Below, piece by piece: positions 14,451-14,943 of a stretch of DNA of 14,943 nt; position 1 is the first letter of the stretch, and every line of letters begins with the position of its first letter. The translations under genes and the position numbers were made by a program. The notes beneath the pieces are model-generated. The model made no database searches. It was given only the letters and a program-made list of their open reading frames with translations, and was not told the origin of the DNA. Source of the DNA: Bacilli bacterium (lineage in GTDB: Bacteria > Bacillota_I > Bacilli_A > RF39 > UBA660); NCBI GenBank assembly GCA_017470045.1, contig JAFUFG010000055.1:1-14943 (forward strand). The letters are read 5' to 3'.

Positions 14451-14482
14451 AGAAACCGCGTAAATGTGGTTTCTCTTTTTTT
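14451..14482 (+). terminator. Terminator of the Rpn gene
   Basis: AGAAACCGC (14451-14459) pairs with GTGGTTTCT (14466-14474, one G-T pair) around a 6-base loop, followed by seven T's at 14476-14482. It starts immediately after the TAA stop. Confidence 0.88.
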
Positions 14483-14489
14483 GCTATAG

Positions 14490-14518
14490 TTGAATATAAA
14501 GCACTTTTGTAGTATAAT
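14490..14518 (+). promoter_or_regulatory. Promoter of the glycosyltransferase gene
   Basis: TTGAAT (14490-14495), a 17-base spacer, then TATAAT (14513-14518), with transcript start expected near 14525. Confidence 0.75.
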
Positions 14519-14543
14519 ACTCTTGATGAAAGCGAGGAAGAAG

Positions 14544-14943
14544 ATGCAAAAGAAAATTGGTATCGTTATAGTAAATTATAATGATTTTAAAACAACAAAA
14601 AGACTAATCGAAAATATTAAAGATTATAAATGTTTAAAACAAATTGTTGTAGTAGACAATAACTCTACCGATGATTCTTTTGAACAGTTGAAAGAGTTTG
14701 AAAGTAACCGAATCACTATAATTAAAAATAGTAGTAGACATTTCTCTTCAGGGTTAAATGTAGGTGCTAAATGCTTAATTAAAAAAGTAGGAGATTGTAA
14801 TATTATTTTCTCCAACTCAGATGTCATCATTAAAGGTGAGGAAGACTTAGAACAACTTTCATCAGATATGAAGGAAGATATCGTTGTAGTAGGACCAACC
14901 ATAGAGGAACACGGGGTATTAAATAGAGGATGGCGATTACCTA
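14544..14943 (+). CDS. Family 2 glycosyltransferase, N-terminal part
   Basis: The gene runs off the right edge after 133 codons with no stop. The protein begins MQKKIGIVIVNYND and continues with VVVDNNSTDDS and GLNVGAK, then FSNSDVII. This is the GT-A nucleotide-sugar binding fold of family 2 transferases, with the SNSD stretch in the place of the metal-binding DxD. Such enzymes add sugars from nucleotide donors to lipid-linked glycans in the cytoplasm; rhamnosyltransferase-like members share the GLNVGA pattern. GAGG (14534-14537) is 6 bases before the ATG at 14544, which suits the fold, since VIVNYN normally starts a few residues in. An upstream ATG at 14526 lies in the same frame but has no ribosome site and almost coincides with the transcript start. 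Acceptor and sugar are unknown. Confidence 0.88.
   Translation, partial: MQKKIGIVIVNYNDFKTTKRLIENIKDYKCLKQIVVVDNNSTDDSFEQLKEFESNRITIIKNSSRHFSSGLNVGAKCLIKKVGDCNIIFSNSDVIIKGEEDLEQLSSDMKEDIVVVGPTIEEHGVLNRGWRLP

Noticed and set aside
1..14943. TGA read as tryptophan, as in mycoplasmas
   Set aside because: No complete gene needs TGA read through. TGG encodes Trp throughout; stops are TAA or TAG, so TGA is merely unused as a stop here.

Overview
The window is AT-rich, densely packed DNA from a walled Gram-positive bacterium. The evidence is strong GGAGG/AGGTGAT ribosome sites, TTG starts, sigma-A type promoters, and lipoteichoic acid, LCP, PASTA and ChW-repeat proteins. All complete genes end in TAA or TAG, and tryptophan is TGG, so nothing suggests a recoded TGA. 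I infer a low-GC Bacillota, perhaps a gut Bacilli/Erysipelotrichia-like or clostridial lineage. The sequence alone does not fix the species.

Layout: (1) 1-135, the 3' end of a YihY/BrkB-like membrane protein with its terminator. (2) 203-2907, an operon of an LTA-synthase family protein and a membrane-anchored protein of unknown function. (3) 3025-4740, a multi-spanning DUF6020-like membrane protein. (4) 4760-6742 (minus), an LCP phosphotransferase with an N-terminal accessory domain, a C-terminal PASTA-like domain and a Glu-rich tail. (5) 6953-10471, a large secreted glucosaminidase with SH3-like, Ig-like and six ChW modules. (6) 10500-12017 (minus), a kinase-less six-repeat PASTA membrane protein. 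(7) 12098-13342, an O-antigen ligase/polymerase-like protein. (8) 13425-14450, an Rpn-family PD-(D/E)XK nuclease. (9) 14544 to the end, a truncated family 2 glycosyltransferase. No non-coding stretch exceeds 300 bases; the longest is about 210 bases, between the LCP and glucosaminidase genes.

Most genes concern envelope polymers: making glycerol-phosphate polymer, attaching glycopolymers to peptidoglycan, cutting peptidoglycan, and polymerising or ligating polysaccharide. Nearly every gene or operon has its own recognisable promoter and hairpin terminator, and convergent pairs share one hairpin. The window is therefore a set of small independent units rather than one long operon.

The most interesting locus is the Rpn gene. 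Inside it, in frame, is an 8-base match to the anti-Shine-Dalgarno sequence (14059-14066) followed by an ATG at 14073. This would produce the C-terminal 125 residues separately. The same C-terminal part carries six tandem 12-base units encoding EGRS/EGRA. This matches the published picture of Rpn loci as gene-within-gene toxin-antitoxin, anti-phage systems with a variable four-residue repeat. A nested inverted repeat lies just before the full-length gene's ribosome site. Other points of interest are a Ser where LtaS has its catalytic Thr, PASTA domains on two non-kinase proteins, cysteine pairs in exported domains, and a 3+3 duplication of ChW repeats.
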